Positions 62,928 to 64,000 of a stretch of DNA of 64,000 bases are shown here, piece by piece. Position 1 is the stretch's first letter. Every line of letters begins with the position of its first letter. The notes under the pieces were generated by a model that saw nothing but the letters and a program-made list of their open reading frames with translations, searched no databases and had not been told where the DNA came from. The translations under genes and the position numbers were made by a program. Origin of the DNA: Caldora sp965222765 (GTDB lineage: Bacteria > Cyanobacteriota > Cyanobacteriia > Cyanobacteriales > Coleofasciculaceae); contig CBDCVG010000059.1 in the NCBI GenBank assembly GCA_965222765.1, positions 124,001-188,000 of the forward strand. The letters are read 5' to 3'.

Positions 62928-63165
62928 GAAGAACCATTTTAAAATTAACTTTCTTCACAATATAAGGTGAGGAAAAAATCGGCAAGTGTTTTTTGATTTT
63001 TAAATTAATAATTATTAATTTCCCCTGATTGTTTATTAATTTTTCCTGTCCAATGTGTGTTATAGGGTGGAAAAAATTCTTGTTCCTCCTGCCTCGGAGC
63101 CCTCTGACTTCTGACTTGAAAGTAGGGAGTAGGGAGTAAGGAGTGGGGAGCAGAGAAGAGTCTAC

Positions 63166-63202
63166 TTTCATGCATGGTGGTGAAAAAAATTTTTCATCGG
63201 GA
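63166..63202. repeat. TTTCATGCATGGTGGTGAAA repeat
   Basis: TTTCATGCATGGTGGTGAAA then TTTTTCATCGGGA occurs here and at 4374-4411. It forms a stem TTTCA(t/c)...TGAAA. The two copies are nearly identical and intergenic. Confidence 0.7.
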
Positions 63203-63219
63203 CTGCCTTCTAACGCTCA

Positions 63220-64000
63220 TTACTTAAAATTGTCCAGTTGACTATACACTTGTCCACCATCCCAACTAGACTTGATAAAAGTAGCTAGAGCATCAAGGAA
63301 GCCTAGAGTATAAAAAATAGCACGGCTGATGATTTTGAAGGGGGAACGGCTTTTGTTGCAAGGAGGGTTTCCTAAGACATGACAATCAAACAAACGACTA
63401 AACAAGCGGAACTGCTCAACGAACGTAAGATTTTTTAGCCCCATCAGGAAATGGTTGTGATAGAAAGTCAATTGGTATTGTAGCGATCGCGTACTAAGAT
63501 CATGACAGCCTCCAGTTTCTTCCCCTAAATGCACCAAATTAGCATCAGGGTCATACCAAATTTCGTAACCTGTGCTGCGCAATCGCAAACAAAAATCAGA
63601 TTCCTCCCGCACTGCGCTACCCCGAAACCGTTCATCAAATTCCAAACCATATTTCGTAAAAATTTCCCGACGGAAGGACATATTACAACCCCTGGCTGAA
63701 ATGACGCGCTGAGGTTTGACTGTATGTACTAAGTCAAGGTAATACCAAGCAATTCCAGGATCCATTGCCTCCGAGGGCAAATCCTCAATTGTATAAGGTG
63801 CATCTCCTTGGTTTGTCTTCTGAGAATCCTGTAACTTCATTCGATCAAAAACCCGCCCTGCAACTGCTCCAACTTCGCTGCGTTGGTAGTTACGAGCATG
63901 AGCTTTTAAATACCCCACAGGCATTTTTACATCATCATCGATAAACAGAATAATTTCTCCTGAAGCTCTTCTTACCCCATAATTCCGCGCTCCAGGCAAA
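63220..64000 (-). CDS. Family 2 glycosyltransferase (5' end outside window)
   Basis: At least 260 residues, entering from the right edge inside the catalytic domain: LPGARNYGVRRASGEIILFI, then DDDVKMPVGYL, which holds the metal-binding DxD. RGCNMSFRREIF and REESDFCLRLRSTGYEIWYDP hold the acceptor-site and ED residues. The C-terminal part (FYTLGFLDALATFIKS) may associate with the membrane. Substrate is unknown. Confidence 0.88.
   Translation of the reverse strand, partial: LPGARNYGVRRASGEIILFIDDDVKMPVGYLKAHARNYQRSEVGAVAGRVFDRMKLQDSQKTNQGDAPYTIEDLPSEAMDPGIAWYYLDLVHTVKPQRVISARGCNMSFRREIFTKYGLEFDERFRGSAVREESDFCLRLRSTGYEIWYDPDANLVHLGEETGGCHDLSTRSLQYQLTFYHNHFLMGLKNLTFVEQFRLFSRLFDCHVLGNPPCNKSRSPFKIISRAIFYTLGFLDALATFIKSSWDGGQVYSQLDNFK

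Noticed and set aside
1..64000. tRNA, rRNA, riboswitch or CRISPR elements
   Set aside because: I looked for T-loop GTTCGA-type sequence with cloverleaf flanks, conserved rRNA strings and spaced direct repeats, and found none I could support.

Overview
The window is a stretch of chromosome from a cyanobacterium, most likely a large-genome filamentous one of the Moorena/Coleofasciculus/Lyngbya kind. Supporting genes are a close match to the cyanobacterial biliverdin reductase BvdR, the circadian/phycobilisome response regulator RpaA, a CYP120-type P450, a geranylgeranyl-reductase-like flavoprotein, an acpP-fabF-transketolase cluster, Uma2 endonucleases and a TPR-CHAT protein. The DNA also carries frequent HIP1-type GCGATCGC octamers, heptameric short tandem repeats and many hairpin-forming dispersed repeats. 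No rRNA, tRNA or CRISPR array was recognised.

Layout. 1-5.6 kb: a TPR-CHAT gene that runs off the left edge, a Uma2 gene and a repeat-filled intergenic stretch. 5.6-8.9 kb: a dhaL / SpmA-SpmB-like membrane protein / dhaK cluster. 9-12 kb: a PIN-toxin/antitoxin pair, cytidine deaminase and small genes. 12-17.6 kb: sugar-nucleotide and glycosyltransferase genes, including a UDP-glucose dehydrogenase relative that lacks its catalytic cysteine, then a flavoprotein. 18-25.6 kb: TlyA, small cyanobacterial proteins, a cytidylyltransferase-like enzyme, a STAS protein and a large radical SAM protein. 25.6-28.2 kb: a decay zone with a truncated kinase, an IS630-type remnant and a frameshifted glycosyltransferase. 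29.7-36.7 kb: a stressosome/partner-switching cluster (globin-RsbR, RsbS, RsbT, RsbX-like and RsbU-like proteins) beside an MscS channel and an slr1659/slr1658-like pair. 36.9-40.9 kb: a frameshifted transketolase, fabF and acpP. 41-46.6 kb: a CHASE2 adenylate cyclase, two tandem Uma2 copies and rpaA. 47-53.1 kb: an accessory block, described below. 53.4-64 kb: a symporter pair, the P450, pseudogene remnants, a nonapeptide-repeat protein, ftsH, bvdR, two tandem small paralogs and a glycosyltransferase cut by the right edge.

The best candidate for an unusual system is at 47.0-53.1 kb on the minus strand. A 128-residue protein with a hydrophobic N-terminal helical region ends in a motif (FNDEVKGSAFGKN) that recurs at the very N-terminus of the next gene product (FNESVYGAAFGEN). 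That product is an 868-residue protein with a degenerate P-loop and helical repeats. A motif at the effector C-terminus and the receptor N-terminus of adjacent genes is the arrangement known from NLR-associated amyloid-signalling pairs. I infer a membrane-acting effector controlled by a STAND-like receptor. A cadherin-like/IMS-domain membrane protein and a VanY-type peptidase lie downstream on the same strand.

Main caveats: transketolase carries four +1 frameshifts, which may be sequence error; functions of several small proteins are unknown; and terminators and repeats were judged by eye.
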